Assembly (NCBI GenBank): GCA_035940955.1
Contig: DASZEJ010000176.1
Location: forward strand, 16,820 to 80,819
Length of the DNA: 64,000 nucleotides
DNA from: CADCVT01 sp035940955
Lineage (GTDB): Bacteria; Actinomycetota; Thermoleophilia; Solirubrobacterales; Solirubrobacteraceae
Reading direction: 5' to 3'
Positions 42,842-50,523 of this stretch are shown here, in pieces. The notes beneath the pieces were generated by a model, which did no database searches, was not told the origin of the DNA, and saw nothing but the letters and a program-made list of their open reading frames with translations. Both the position numbers and the translations under genes were made by a program. Numbering within the stretch: the stretch's first letter is position 1; each line of letters begins with the position of its first letter.

Positions 42842-43495
42842 ATGGATCTGGTCGCACAGATCAAGCTGATAGACGCTCGCCTCTTGTCGGCGGTGACGAC
42901 CGCGTTCCCCGATCCGCTGACGGACGAGGAGAAGGTGGCGGTGAATGCCTACCTCGTACTCGCCCATGCCTGCATCGAGGAGTTCCTTGAGGACACGTTC
43001 CTTGAGCACGTGCAGCGCCTGATTGACCTTATGGATCGGCCCCTCGTGCCCCGGGAGGTCGCCGGTCTGTTTCTGGCGTTCGGGACGATCATCCCGGAGA
43101 AGAAGCGGATTCCGTACGCGAAGAGGGAGCGCGCCGGAGTGGCGAACGTGGCGCTGACTCTCTACAAGGCCAGCACAATCGATATGAACCACGGCGTAAA
43201 ACCGGCCAAAGTGCGCACGCTTGCCGAGGGAGCAGGCGTTTCTTGGCCAGAATTCGAGTCGGCACTCGCCGCTCAGCTTGCAGATCTCGACACGCTAGGT
43301 GCGAAGAGGGGTGAAGCGGGCCATCTTGGACCTCTAACGATGAAAGCGACCAAGCTCAGCCGCCGGGACTATCCCGATAACGTGCGCGGTTGGGTGCACG
43401 ATGCGCGGGATGCCGGCCTCGCGATCCGGACCTACCTCGATGATCGCGTCGCCGGCCAATGTCGTTGCCTAGTCGCGTTCGACGCGAGCGTGTGA
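42842..43495 (+). CDS. HEPN-domain protein (MAE_18760/MAE_28990-like), putative RNase effector
   Basis: The 217-residue protein is mostly helical. It has a first helix pair with DEEKVAVNAYLVLAHACIEEFLEDTF (28-53, in part) and a later helix with the HEPN catalytic motif R156-x4-H161 (AKRGEAGHLG). A polar residue-rich region (KATKLSRRDYPDNV) lies after it. The overall pattern resembles the RiboL-PSP/MAE_18760-type HEPN group, many of which are metal-independent RNases. It lies 11 bases after the DUF262 gene, with the same atypical base use. A defence or toxin-antitoxin role is inferred from the pairing. Confidence 0.78.
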   Translation: MDLVAQIKLIDARLLSAVTTAFPDPLTDEEKVAVNAYLVLAHACIEEFLEDTFLEHVQRLIDLMDRPLVPREVAGLFLAFGTIIPEKKRIPYAKRERAGVANVALTLYKASTIDMNHGVKPAKVRTLAEGAGVSWPEFESALAAQLADLDTLGAKRGEAGHLGPLTMKATKLSRRDYPDNVRGWVHDARDAGLAIRTYLDDRVAGQCRCLVAFDASV

Positions 43496-43765
43496 GTACC
43501 GGCACGTAGCGACCGTTACAGGGCCGTCCACGCTGTCAGTGCGCAGGCGGCTTCCGGGCCTCCAAATTCAAGACGCGGGCGCCGCGCGTGTCGATGCCTG
43601 CTGGCGACCACAGCGGTTCTCTGAGATCTCGACCAGCGTAGCCACGAAGCCCGCGGGGCTAGCAACGTCGCGGCCTAGCGATGTGCATCCGACTCGCCCT
43701 TCAGCGAACCGGTTCGCGAGCGGGCACTGCCTTCCCACCCGCGGAGGCCGCTGCCGCGCGGTAGC

Positions 43766-43783
43766 TAGTCTGATATCGTACTA
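43766..43783. promoter_or_regulatory. Near-perfect 18-bp palindrome, likely MarR operator
   Basis: TAGTCTGATATCGTACTA is an inverted repeat centred on GATATC with 7 of 9 half-site positions matched. It ends 3 bases before the MarR gene's GTG at 43787. Its place and form fit autoregulation by the MarR protein. Confidence 0.65.
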
Positions 43784-43786
43784 AAT

Positions 43787-44203
43787 GTGGCCGCTCCGGA
43801 CACGACGAATCTGGGCTTCCTGCTCGCGAAGTCGTCGCAGCGCTGGAACGAGCGGCTGGGGGAGGGGTTCACGGGCGCCGGCTACGGCGACGTCAGGCCG
43901 AGCTACGGCTCGGTCCTGCTGCCGTTGTGGGAGGAGGACGGGCTGCGCATGGGCCGGCTTGCCGAGCGGGCGCGGCTCTCGAAGCAGACGATGACGACGC
44001 TCGTGCGGCTGTGCGAGCGCGACGGGCTCGTCGAGCGTTCGCCCGACCCGGAGGACGCGCGGGCGGCGATCGTCTCGCTCACCCCGCGGGCGCGGGCGTT
44101 CGCCGACGTCGCGGGCGCGGTCGTCGCCGGTCTGGAGCAGGAGCTGTCGACGACGGCGCGCCGGGACCTCCGGCGCGCCCTGAAGGAGGTCATGGACCTG
44201 TGA
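43787..44203 (+). CDS. MarR-family transcriptional regulator
   Basis: The 138-residue regulator has a typical MarR winged helix: YGSVLLPLWEEDGLRMGRLAERARLSKQTMTTLVRLCERDGLV (shown in part, about 38-82), then the wing RSPDPEDARAAIVSLTP. It starts at a GTG 3 bases after the palindromic operator. A SnoaL-like gene overlaps its stop (GTGA at 44200), so both form one unit. MarR proteins usually repress their own operon and release DNA on binding small phenolic or oxidising compounds. Confidence 0.92.
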   Translation: MAAPDTTNLGFLLAKSSQRWNERLGEGFTGAGYGDVRPSYGSVLLPLWEEDGLRMGRLAERARLSKQTMTTLVRLCERDGLVERSPDPEDARAAIVSLTPRARAFADVAGAVVAGLEQELSTTARRDLRRALKEVMDL

Positions 44204-44592
44204 GCACCACCACTGCACCCACCAGCGCCGCCGAGCTTCCCGCGGCGTTCGCCGACCGCCTCGCGGCCGGCGACCTCGACGGAGCGCTCGCGCTCTACGA
44301 GCCGGGAGCCACGTTCGCGCCGCAGCCCGGGGCGCAGGTGACCGGCATCGACGCGATCCGCGAGGCGCTGACGCAGTTCGCCGCCCTGCACCCGACCCTC
44401 GACGGCCAGGTCGAGAAGGTCCTCGAGGCCGGCGACGTCGCGCTCGTCACGAACCGCTGGACGCTGCGGGGCACCGGCCCGGACGGGCCGCTCGAGATGG
44501 GCGGGGTGAGCGCCGACGTCATGCGCCGCCAGCCGGACGGCACCTGGCGCATCCTCGTCGACGACCCGTGGGGCGCGGCGGCGGCGGCCTAG
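44200..44592 (+). CDS. SnoaL-like/NTF2-fold protein
   Basis: The 130-residue protein begins at a GTG inside the MarR stop. It has the NTF2-like pattern: LPAAFADRLAAGDLDGALALYEPGATF (in part), GIDAIREALTQFAAL, and the beta strands VALVTNRWTL and WRILVDDPWG. Members are isomerases, hydrolases or ketosteroid-binding proteins. The small molecule is unknown, but co-transcription with marR suggests a detoxification role. Its stop overlaps the stop of the convergent DUF2269-like gene. Confidence 0.87.
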   Translation: MSTTTAPTSAAELPAAFADRLAAGDLDGALALYEPGATFAPQPGAQVTGIDAIREALTQFAALHPTLDGQVEKVLEAGDVALVTNRWTLRGTGPDGPLEMGGVSADVMRRQPDGTWRILVDDPWGAAAAA

Positions 44593-45044
44593 AGGCCCGG
44601 CTTCGCGACCATGTCCGCCACGACGAGGACGAGCACCACGAGCTCGATCCGCGTGTAGAGCAGAAGCTGCCGGGCGCCGCCCGTCAGCTCCTCGGCCGAG
44701 ATCGAGCGGTCCTCCAGGCGCTTGACGAGCCCGTCCGCGGTCCGCCCGATCAGCGCTCCGCCGATCGCCATCGCGACGACGAGGCCGATGACCGCCAGGA
44801 TCAGCCAGGCATCGAACGACCAGTCGCGGTCGGCGACCATCGCGAATCCCGTGAGGAGCAGGACGACGCCCGCGACGGGGTGCGCGCGCCCGGCCCACCG
44901 CGTCGCGGGCAGCGTGAACGTCCCGAACGCCTCCGGGCCGGTCTTCAGCGACATGAAGCCCATCGCGGTGATCGCCAGGGAGGACCCGAACCAGGTGGCC
45001 ATCGAGAGAAGGTGCAGGGTGAGCAGCAGCTCGTACCAGGACAT
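44589..45044 (-). CDS. DUF2269-like integral membrane protein
   Basis: The 151-residue protein has four membrane helices (about 4-30, 52-72, 80-100, 130-148). Conserved Trp, His and Arg lie near helix ends (LHLLSMATWFGSS, RWAGRAHPVAG). It resembles DUF2269/CopD-like small membrane proteins that may bind haem or a metal. The start is the ATG at 45044. It is tail-to-tail with the SnoaL-like gene (stop codons overlap) and lies just downstream of the fpg-like gene. Confidence 0.78.
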   Translation of the reverse strand: MSWYELLLTLHLLSMATWFGSSLAITAMGFMSLKTGPEAFGTFTLPATRWAGRAHPVAGVVLLLTGFAMVADRDWSFDAWLILAVIGLVVAMAIGGALIGRTADGLVKRLEDRSISAEELTGGARQLLLYTRIELVVLVLVVADMVAKPGL

Positions 45045-45052
45045 GGCTCCAA

Positions 45053-45835
45053 TTAGACCTGCTCCACCGGACACCAGTAGGTCGTGCGCCCGCCGACCGT
45101 CGCCCGCTCCATCGCCGTGCCGCACCGCGGGCAGACGCCGCCGCGCCGGCGCGCCGGCATCACGTCGCCGGTGTGGACGCCGCCCTTCCGGATCGCGGAC
45201 CGGGTGGCAGCGCGGATCTCGCGGCGCAGCCGGTCGAGCTCCTCGCCGGACAGCTCGCCGGCGGCCCGTCGCGGCGACAGCCGGGCGCGCCACAGCGCCT
45301 CGTCGGCGAGCAGGTTGCCGACGCCGGCGATGACGCCCTGGTCCATGATCCGCGCCTTCAGCGGGGCGTCGCCGCGGCCCACGCGCGCGCGGAACGCGTC
45401 GCGCGAGACCTCCGCCGCGTCCGGGCCGAGCCCGGAGAGGTCCGGGTCGAGGACCGCTCGCCCGAGCCGCCGCTTGTCGCGCAGCACGAGCCGGCCGCCG
45501 TCCTCGAAGTCGAGCGCGAAGCGGTCCCACACGGCCGCGGGCCGCTCGCCGTCGGACGGCGGGTCGCCCTCGGCGGCGCCGTCCACGACGATCCGCCCGG
45601 CCATCCCGAGGTGCAGCCCGAGCACCGGCCCGTCATCGCCGGTCTCGACCCACATCGTCTTGCCGCGCCGGTGGGCCTCGACGAGCTCGCGCCCGACCAG
45701 CGCCGACGCGAGCTCGCCCGGCTGGTGCGGACGGCAGACGTACGTGTCGGTGTCGTCGACGGCGGCGATCCGCCGCCCGAGCGCGCGCTCCTCGATCAGC
45801 GCCCGCGCCCGCTCGACCTCGGGCAGCTCCGGCAT
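45053..45835 (-). CDS. Fpg/Nei-family DNA glycosylase with altered zinc finger
   Basis: The 260-residue enzyme should excise oxidised bases and nick the strand. The N terminus MPELPEVE supplies the catalytic Pro2 and Glu3. Other signatures are GLHLGMAGRI (about 83-92), the helix-two-turn-helix IMDQGVIAGVGNLLADEALW (about 175-194) and a C-terminal zinc finger. The finger reads CPRCG...YWCPVEQV: the first three Cys are present, but the fourth is Glu. The start is the ATG at 45835. Zinc-less forms exist (NEIL1-like), but partial loss is unusual. A Nudix gene lies upstream, so the two may act together against oxidised nucleotides. Confidence 0.9.
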   Translation of the reverse strand: MPELPEVERARALIEERALGRRIAAVDDTDTYVCRPHQPGELASALVGRELVEAHRRGKTMWVETGDDGPVLGLHLGMAGRIVVDGAAEGDPPSDGERPAAVWDRFALDFEDGGRLVLRDKRRLGRAVLDPDLSGLGPDAAEVSRDAFRARVGRGDAPLKARIMDQGVIAGVGNLLADEALWRARLSPRRAAGELSGEELDRLRREIRAATRSAIRKGGVHTGDVMPARRRGGVCPRCGTAMERATVGGRTTYWCPVEQV

Positions 45836-45921
45836 GGCGCGGGAGCGTAGTGGCGCGCCGTGCCGCGCGGAATCGCGGTGCGGCGCCGGGCGTGCGGTGC
45901 CGCGCGCCGCGAGACCGCCCG

Positions 45922-46323
45922 TCAGCGGCGGAGCAGCTCGAGCGCCGCGACCGTCGTCGGCCCGAGCGGCGACGGGGGATCGGCGAGCGCGAACCAGCCG
46001 ACGGTCGCGATCTCGACCGGGTCGGGGCGCACCGGGCCGCCCGGCCAGGGTGCGGCGAACACCGTCAGTCGCTCCTCCTTGCCGTACCAGAGCCCGCGCG
46101 CGGTGCCGACCTCCTCCCACGCGCGGACGTCGGCCCCCAGCTCCTCGAACGCCTCCCGGCGCGCGGCCTCAGCGAGCGCTTCGCCCCCCCGCGCGCCGCC
46201 GCCCGGGATCTCCCACCGCCGCCGGTCGCCGTACGCGTGCCGCACGAACAGCGCGCGCCCCGCGTCGTCGCGCAGCACGCACTTGACCCCGCGCGCGTCC
46301 GGCCGCACGACCCGCGACCACAC
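45922..46323 (-). CDS. NUDIX hydrolase
   Basis: The 133-residue protein contains a full Nudix box, GGGARGGEALAEAARREAFEELGA (G-x5-E-x7-R-E-A-x-E-E-x-G-A). VKCVLRDDAGRALFVRHAYGDRRRWEIPGG precedes it (in part). The GTG at 46323 is used as start; a hydrophobic, plausible-looking stretch (LLRLAYRAGYRALWV) continues upstream without a clear start codon, so the true N terminus may be longer. Nudix enzymes cleave nucleoside diphosphate derivatives. The WEIPGG opening is of the NUDIX group seen in nucleotide-sanitising enzymes, but the substrate is uncertain. Confidence 0.85.
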   Translation of the reverse strand: MWSRVVRPDARGVKCVLRDDAGRALFVRHAYGDRRRWEIPGGGARGGEALAEAARREAFEELGADVRAWEEVGTARGLWYGKEERLTVFAAPWPGGPVRPDPVEIATVGWFALADPPSPLGPTTVAALELLRR

Positions 46324-46411
46324 CCACAGCGCGCGGTAGCCCGCGCGGTAGGCCAGCCGCAGCAGCGCCGCCGACCGCGGCCGGCGGCGCAGCGACCGCA
46401 GAGGCGGCTGC

Positions 46412-46660
46412 TCAGGCGGACGCGCCGAGGACCTCGCCGCTGTAGAGCTTGTGGACCCGCACGGTGCCCGCCGGCGACGCGTCGATGCACAGCCCGCACA
46501 GGATGCACTCGTCGACGTTGTCGTGGACGATCCGAACGCCGCCCTCCGCGGCCGCGTAGATGTCGACCGGGCACGCCTCCTGCAGCCTGCGCGCCAGGTC
46601 GGCGTCGCCGGCGACCGAGTCGTCGACCTCGATGCCGATGAACGTCGCGTCGTCGCGCAT
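46412..46660 (-). CDS. FixX-like single-cluster ferredoxin, coupled to sucD
   Basis: The 82-residue ferredoxin starts at an ATG sharing one base with the sucD stop (TGATG), so it is co-translated. Four Cys at residues 30, 52, 55 and 58 (EACPVD and ECILCGLCID) fit one [4Fe-4S] cluster in the FixX order, where the lone Cys comes first. FixX normally receives electrons from an ETF:quinone oxidoreductase, but no fixABC genes are near. A ferredoxin translated with succinate(malate)-CoA ligase is unusual and may serve a 2-oxoacid:ferredoxin enzyme elsewhere. Confidence 0.82.
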   Translation of the reverse strand: MRDDATFIGIEVDDSVAGDADLARRLQEACPVDIYAAAEGGVRIVHDNVDECILCGLCIDASPAGTVRVHKLYSGEVLGASA

Positions 46661-47583
46661 CAGGCGGGGCTCCTCTCGGCGAGCTTGGCCCGCATCAGGT
46701 CGGGGATCTGCGAGATCTCCTCGGCGACGGTGATCCCGGCGGCCTGCAGGCGGGCGATCTTTTCGGTCGCCGTGTCCTCCTTGCCCTCGACGATCGTGCC
46801 GGCGTGGCCGAAGCTCATGCCCGGCATCTCGTCCATGAACCGGCCGGCCATGAACGCCACGATCGGCAGGCGCGAGTCGTTCTCGGTCACCCACTTCGCC
46901 AGCTCGGCCTCCATCCGCCCGCCCGGCTCGGTGTAGATGACGATGCCCTCGGTCTGCTCGTCGGCCTCGAACAGCGGCATCAGCTCGGCGTACGTGGAGC
47001 CGATTATCGCGTCGCCGCCGATCGAGACCGCCGTCGACTGCCCGAGGCCGGCGGCGGTCAGCGTGGACGACATCTCGGTCGTCATGCCGCCGCTTCGCGA
47101 GATCACCCCGATCGGGCCTGGGGAGTAGGCCTTCGCCGCGTCCTTCGCCGGGCCACCGATGCCGCCCATCTTGATGACGTCGGGGACGATGATCCCGAGG
47201 CAGTTCGGGCCGATGATCCGCGCGCCGCGCATCGTCGCCAGCTCGACCATCTGGGCCACGTCGCGGCGCGGGATGCGCTCGGTGACGATCACGATCAGCT
47301 TGATGCCGTTCTCGATCGCCTCGAACACGGCGTCCTTGGTGAAGGCGGGCGGCACCGTCACGACCGAGCCGTCGATCGGCCCGCCGTGGTGCTCGACCGC
47401 GTGCCGCACCGTGTCGAACACCGGCACGCCGTGGACCTCGCGGCCGAGCCGCCCCGGCGTCACGCCGCCGACGATCTTCGCGCCGGCGCCGTAGTCGAGG
47501 CACTCTCGCGTCAGGTTCACCGCCTCGCGGCCGGTGATGCCCTGGACGATGAACGTGGTGTCTTCGCTGACGAGGATCGACAT
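46660..47583 (-). CDS. sucD: Succinate (or malate)-CoA ligase, alpha subunit
   Basis: The 307-residue subunit binds CoA and carries the phosphorylated His. The CoA-binding Rossmann start is TFIVQGITGREA, the ligase motif GPNCLGI (125-131) and the phospho-His260 in MSFGHAGTI are present. GVTPGRLG (40-47) is the usual alpha-subunit loop. It follows the beta subunit without a gap, as in sucCD operons. With a malyl-CoA lyase next door, malate-CoA ligase (mtkB) is an alternative reading; sequence alone does not separate them here. Confidence 0.9.
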   Translation of the reverse strand: MSILVSEDTTFIVQGITGREAVNLTRECLDYGAGAKIVGGVTPGRLGREVHGVPVFDTVRHAVEHHGGPIDGSVVTVPPAFTKDAVFEAIENGIKLIVIVTERIPRRDVAQMVELATMRGARIIGPNCLGIIVPDVIKMGGIGGPAKDAAKAYSPGPIGVISRSGGMTTEMSSTLTAAGLGQSTAVSIGGDAIIGSTYAELMPLFEADEQTEGIVIYTEPGGRMEAELAKWVTENDSRLPIVAFMAGRFMDEMPGMSFGHAGTIVEGKEDTATEKIARLQAAGITVAEEISQIPDLMRAKLAERSPA

Positions 47584-48777
47584 CTACGCCTCCACCGCCA
47601 TGCGCGCGGCCTCGTGCATCGACGTGGACCGGTCGGCGTACCGCACGCCGTACCGCTCGAGGATCTTGAAGCCCTCGTCCTCCCACGCCCCGGGGATGCG
47701 GAAGATCGAGATCTTCTCCGCCGGGTCGTAGCCCAGCTCCAGGCAGGCCGCGATCACGCCGCGGGCCACGATGTCCACCCGGGTGTTCGAGACGATCGAC
47801 ATCATCACCGCGATCCGGTCGACGCCCGGCTTCTGCAGAACGAGCTTGGCGAGGCCCTTCGCCTTCTTGACCGACGGGTTGCCGCCGATCTCGCAGTAGT
47901 TCGCGGGCCGCCCGCCGTACTTGCGCACCGCGTCGAACAGCGTCAGCGAGCCGCCGCCGGCGCCGATCACCAGGCCGAGGTCGCCGTCGAACTCGGTCAC
48001 GTTGCCCGCGACGCCGCGGTGGTCCATCGCGTCGACCGCCTCGCCGGCGATCTCGAACTCGGTGGGCTCGCGGGCCTCGCGCGTCTCCTCGTCGCCGACG
48101 CCGAGCGCGGTCAGCAGCGCCTTCTGCCGCGGGCGGGCCTCGTTCTCCATGTCCATGTGCGCGTCGAGCGCGACGAACGAGCCGTCCTCGAGCTCGCCGA
48201 GCGGGTTGATCTCGGCGAGCGTCATGTCGTACTCGCCGAAGAGCTTGGCCAGGCGGGTGACGATCGGGACGAGCCGCGTGAGCTGGCGGCCGGTCACGCC
48301 GGTGGAGGCGATGACCTCCTTGGCCTCGAAGTCGCTGAACGGCAGCAGGTTCGAGAAGTGCCGGCGGCCGACCTTGTCGGGCTGCTCCTCGGCCACCTGC
48401 TCGATGTCGATGCCGCCGACGGGGGAGAAGATCATCACCGGCTGCTTGCGGATGCCGTCCCACACCACGCCGGCGTAGTACTCCTGCCTGACGCTCGCCT
48501 TCGGGTCGACCAGCACGCCCCGCGGCATGTGCCCGTTGATCTCGAGCCGGAGGATCTCGGCGGCGTGCGCGCCCGCCTCCTCCGGCGTGTCGGCGAACTT
48601 CACGCCGCCGGCCTTCATCCGGCCCCCGGTGAGGACCTGCGACTTGACGACCACCGGCCCGCCGATGCGCTCGGCGATCTGCCGCGCCTCCTCGGCCGAG
48701 GTCGTGAAGCCGTAGTCGGTGACTGGGATCCCTGCCCGCTTGACGACCTCGCGGGCCTCGTATTCGAAGAGCCTCAT
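47584..48777 (-). CDS. sucC: Succinate (or malate)-CoA ligase, beta subunit (ATP-grasp)
   Basis: The 397-residue subunit has an ATP-grasp domain: MRLFEYEAREVVKRAGIP, VVVKSQVLTGGRMKAGGVKF (47-66), the metal-binding AEINPLGEL (about 208-216) and LDAHMDM. The CoA-ligase domain contains LVIGAGGGSLTLFDAV and NYCEIGGNPS. The length is typical. The stop abuts the sucD start. An unusual insertion around DDEETREAREPTEFEIAG separates the two domains. In the TCA cycle it makes succinyl-CoA or ATP; in a serine-cycle-like route it would make malyl-CoA. Confidence 0.9.
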   Translation of the reverse strand: MRLFEYEAREVVKRAGIPVTDYGFTTSAEEARQIAERIGGPVVVKSQVLTGGRMKAGGVKFADTPEEAGAHAAEILRLEINGHMPRGVLVDPKASVRQEYYAGVVWDGIRKQPVMIFSPVGGIDIEQVAEEQPDKVGRRHFSNLLPFSDFEAKEVIASTGVTGRQLTRLVPIVTRLAKLFGEYDMTLAEINPLGELEDGSFVALDAHMDMENEARPRQKALLTALGVGDEETREAREPTEFEIAGEAVDAMDHRGVAGNVTEFDGDLGLVIGAGGGSLTLFDAVRKYGGRPANYCEIGGNPSVKKAKGLAKLVLQKPGVDRIAVMMSIVSNTRVDIVARGVIAACLELGYDPAEKISIFRIPGAWEDEGFKILERYGVRYADRSTSMHEAARMAVEA

Positions 48778-48790
48778 GCGGGCCGGGAGA

Positions 48791-49855
48791 CTACGCGGCG
48801 GCCGGCTGAAGCTCGTAGGCCTCGGCCAGCTCGGGGTCCTTGCGCGCCAGCATCTCGGCCAGGTCGACCATGACCTTGCACTGCTTCCAGGTCGCGTCGT
48901 CCTGCATCTTGCCGTCGATCATGTGGACGCCGCGGCCGTCCGGGATCGCGTCGAGCACCTTCTTGGCGAACAGCACCTCGTCGGCCGGCGGGGAGAAGAC
49001 CCTCTTCGCGATGTCGACCTGCACCGGGTGCAGCGACCAGGCGCCGACGCAGCCGAGCAGGAACGCGGCGCGGAACTGGGTCTCGCAGCCGACCGTGTCC
49101 TTGATGTCGCCGTACGGCCCGTAGAACGGCAGCAGCCCGGCGCTCGTGCAGGCGTCGACCATGCGCGCGATCGAGTAGTGCCAGGGGTCCTGCATGTACG
49201 AGGCGCGCGGGCCCTCGACGTCGCCGTTCTCGGGGTCCTCCACCGTCCGGTAGCCCGGGTGGCCGCCGCCGACGCGCGTCGTCTTCATCCGCCGCGACGC
49301 CGCCAGGTCGGCCGGGCCGAAGCTCATCCCCTGCATGCGCGGGCTCGCCGTGGCGATCTCCTCCAGGTTCACGACGCCCTGGGCGGTCTCGAGGATCGCG
49401 TGGACGAGGATCGGCTTGGTCAGCCCGGCCTTGGCCTCGAGCTGCGCCAGCAGGCGGTCGACGTAGTGGATGTCCCACGGGCCCTCGACCTTGGGGACCA
49501 TGATCACGTCGAGCTTGTCGCCGATCTCGGTGACGACGCGGGTGATGTCGTCGAGCACCCACGGCGACTCCAGCGAGTTCACGCGCGTCCAGAGCTGCGT
49601 CTCGCCGAGGTCCATCTCGCGCCCCACGCGGATCAGCCCCTCGCGCGCGGCCTCCTTGCGCTCGACCGGGATCGCGTCCTCCAGGTTGCCGAGCAGGATG
49701 TCGACCTTGCGCGCCAGGTCGGGCGCCTTCGCGACCATCTTCTCGTTCGAGAAGTCGAGGAAGTGGATCATCCGCGACGGCAGGAACGGCACTTCGCGGA
49801 CCGGCTCCGGAGCGTCGATGGCGAGGGGCTTGAAGAAGTCGCGAGGGTTGCGCAT
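48791..49855 (-). CDS. mcl: Malyl-CoA lyase (Chloroflexus-type HpcH/CitE family)
   Basis: The 354-residue protein resembles the trifunctional malyl-CoA/beta-methylmalyl-CoA/citramalyl-CoA lyase of Chloroflexus. The start is the ATG at 49855 because MRNPRDFFKPLAIDAPEPVRE is the family N terminus. Key parts are LLGNLEDAIPV (Glu59, Asp60), WTRVNSLESPWV (Arg91), VEGPWDIHYV, LETAQGVVNLEEIA (Glu156) and FGPADLAASR (Asp183). It cleaves malyl-CoA to acetyl-CoA and glyoxylate, or methylmalyl-CoA to propionyl-CoA and glyoxylate. A MaoC-type hydratase diverges from it and sucCD follows it. Confidence 0.9.
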   Translation of the reverse strand: MRNPRDFFKPLAIDAPEPVREVPFLPSRMIHFLDFSNEKMVAKAPDLARKVDILLGNLEDAIPVERKEAAREGLIRVGREMDLGETQLWTRVNSLESPWVLDDITRVVTEIGDKLDVIMVPKVEGPWDIHYVDRLLAQLEAKAGLTKPILVHAILETAQGVVNLEEIATASPRMQGMSFGPADLAASRRMKTTRVGGGHPGYRTVEDPENGDVEGPRASYMQDPWHYSIARMVDACTSAGLLPFYGPYGDIKDTVGCETQFRAAFLLGCVGAWSLHPVQVDIAKRVFSPPADEVLFAKKVLDAIPDGRGVHMIDGKMQDDATWKQCKVMVDLAEMLARKDPELAEAYELQPAAA

Positions 49856-49904
49856 ACGGCCCGAAACCCTAGCTCGCGGCGCCTTCGCGCCATGATGCCG
49901 GGCC

Positions 49905-50474
49905 ATGAGCCAGAACTTCACGACGGACCAGAGAGAGCGCGAGGCGTCGGGCGCCCATCCCTACGGGCGGTACCTGGAGGAGTTCGAGGAGGGGGCGGTC
50001 TACAAGCACTGGCCGGCCAAGACCGTGACCGAGGCCGACGACCACCTCTTCTGCCTCATCACGATGAACCACCACCCGCTGCACATCAACGACGTCTACG
50101 CGGGCCAGTCGCAGCAGGGCCGCAACGTCGTCGTGGGGCCGCTCGTCTACTCGCTGGCGCTGGGCATGAGCGTGTCCGACGTGTCCGGCAAGGCGATCGC
50201 GAACCTGGCCACCGAGGAGCTCTCGCATCCCGCTCCCGTGTTCCACGGGGACACCCTGTTCGTGGAGTCGGAGGTGCTCGAGAAGCGCGAGTCGCGGTCC
50301 AAGCCCGACCGCGGCACGGTCAAGGTTCACACCCGCGTCTACAACCAGGACGGTACCCTCGTGGCCGAGTTCAAGCGGCTCGTGCTGGTGCCGCGGAAGA
50401 ACCCCGGCACCGCCGGCGCGGGCGGCGACGGCGGCGAGGCCGGCGCCCCTGTGGGTGCGCCTTCGGGCGACTGA
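49905..50474 (+). CDS. MaoC-family hydratase, mesaconyl-CoA hydratase-like
   Basis: The 189-residue single hot-dog protein has YGRYLEEFEEGAVYKHWPAKTVTEADDHLFC (in part), NHHPLHIN with the catalytic His (about 56-63) and VVGPLVYSLALGMSV. The C-terminal ~20 residues are Gly/Ala-rich. Many MaoC proteins next to malyl-CoA lyase hydrate mesaconyl-CoA to beta-methylmalyl-CoA in the ethylmalonyl-CoA pathway or 3-hydroxypropionate cycle. The Chloroflexus enzyme is a longer double hot-dog, so the single domain makes the assignment less certain. It shares a 49-base divergent promoter region with mcl. Confidence 0.83.
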   Translation: MSQNFTTDQREREASGAHPYGRYLEEFEEGAVYKHWPAKTVTEADDHLFCLITMNHHPLHINDVYAGQSQQGRNVVVGPLVYSLALGMSVSDVSGKAIANLATEELSHPAPVFHGDTLFVESEVLEKRESRSKPDRGTVKVHTRVYNQDGTLVAEFKRLVLVPRKNPGTAGAGGDGGEAGAPVGAPSGD

Positions 50475-50523
50475 CACGACACAATGGCGGCCCCCCGCCG
50501 ACTCCCAGAGGTGACCTGAACCC

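Noticed and set aside
49856..49921. Upstream start for the malyl-CoA lyase frame
   Set aside because: It would overlap the divergent MaoC gene start; the family N terminus begins at MRNPRDFFKPLA (49855).
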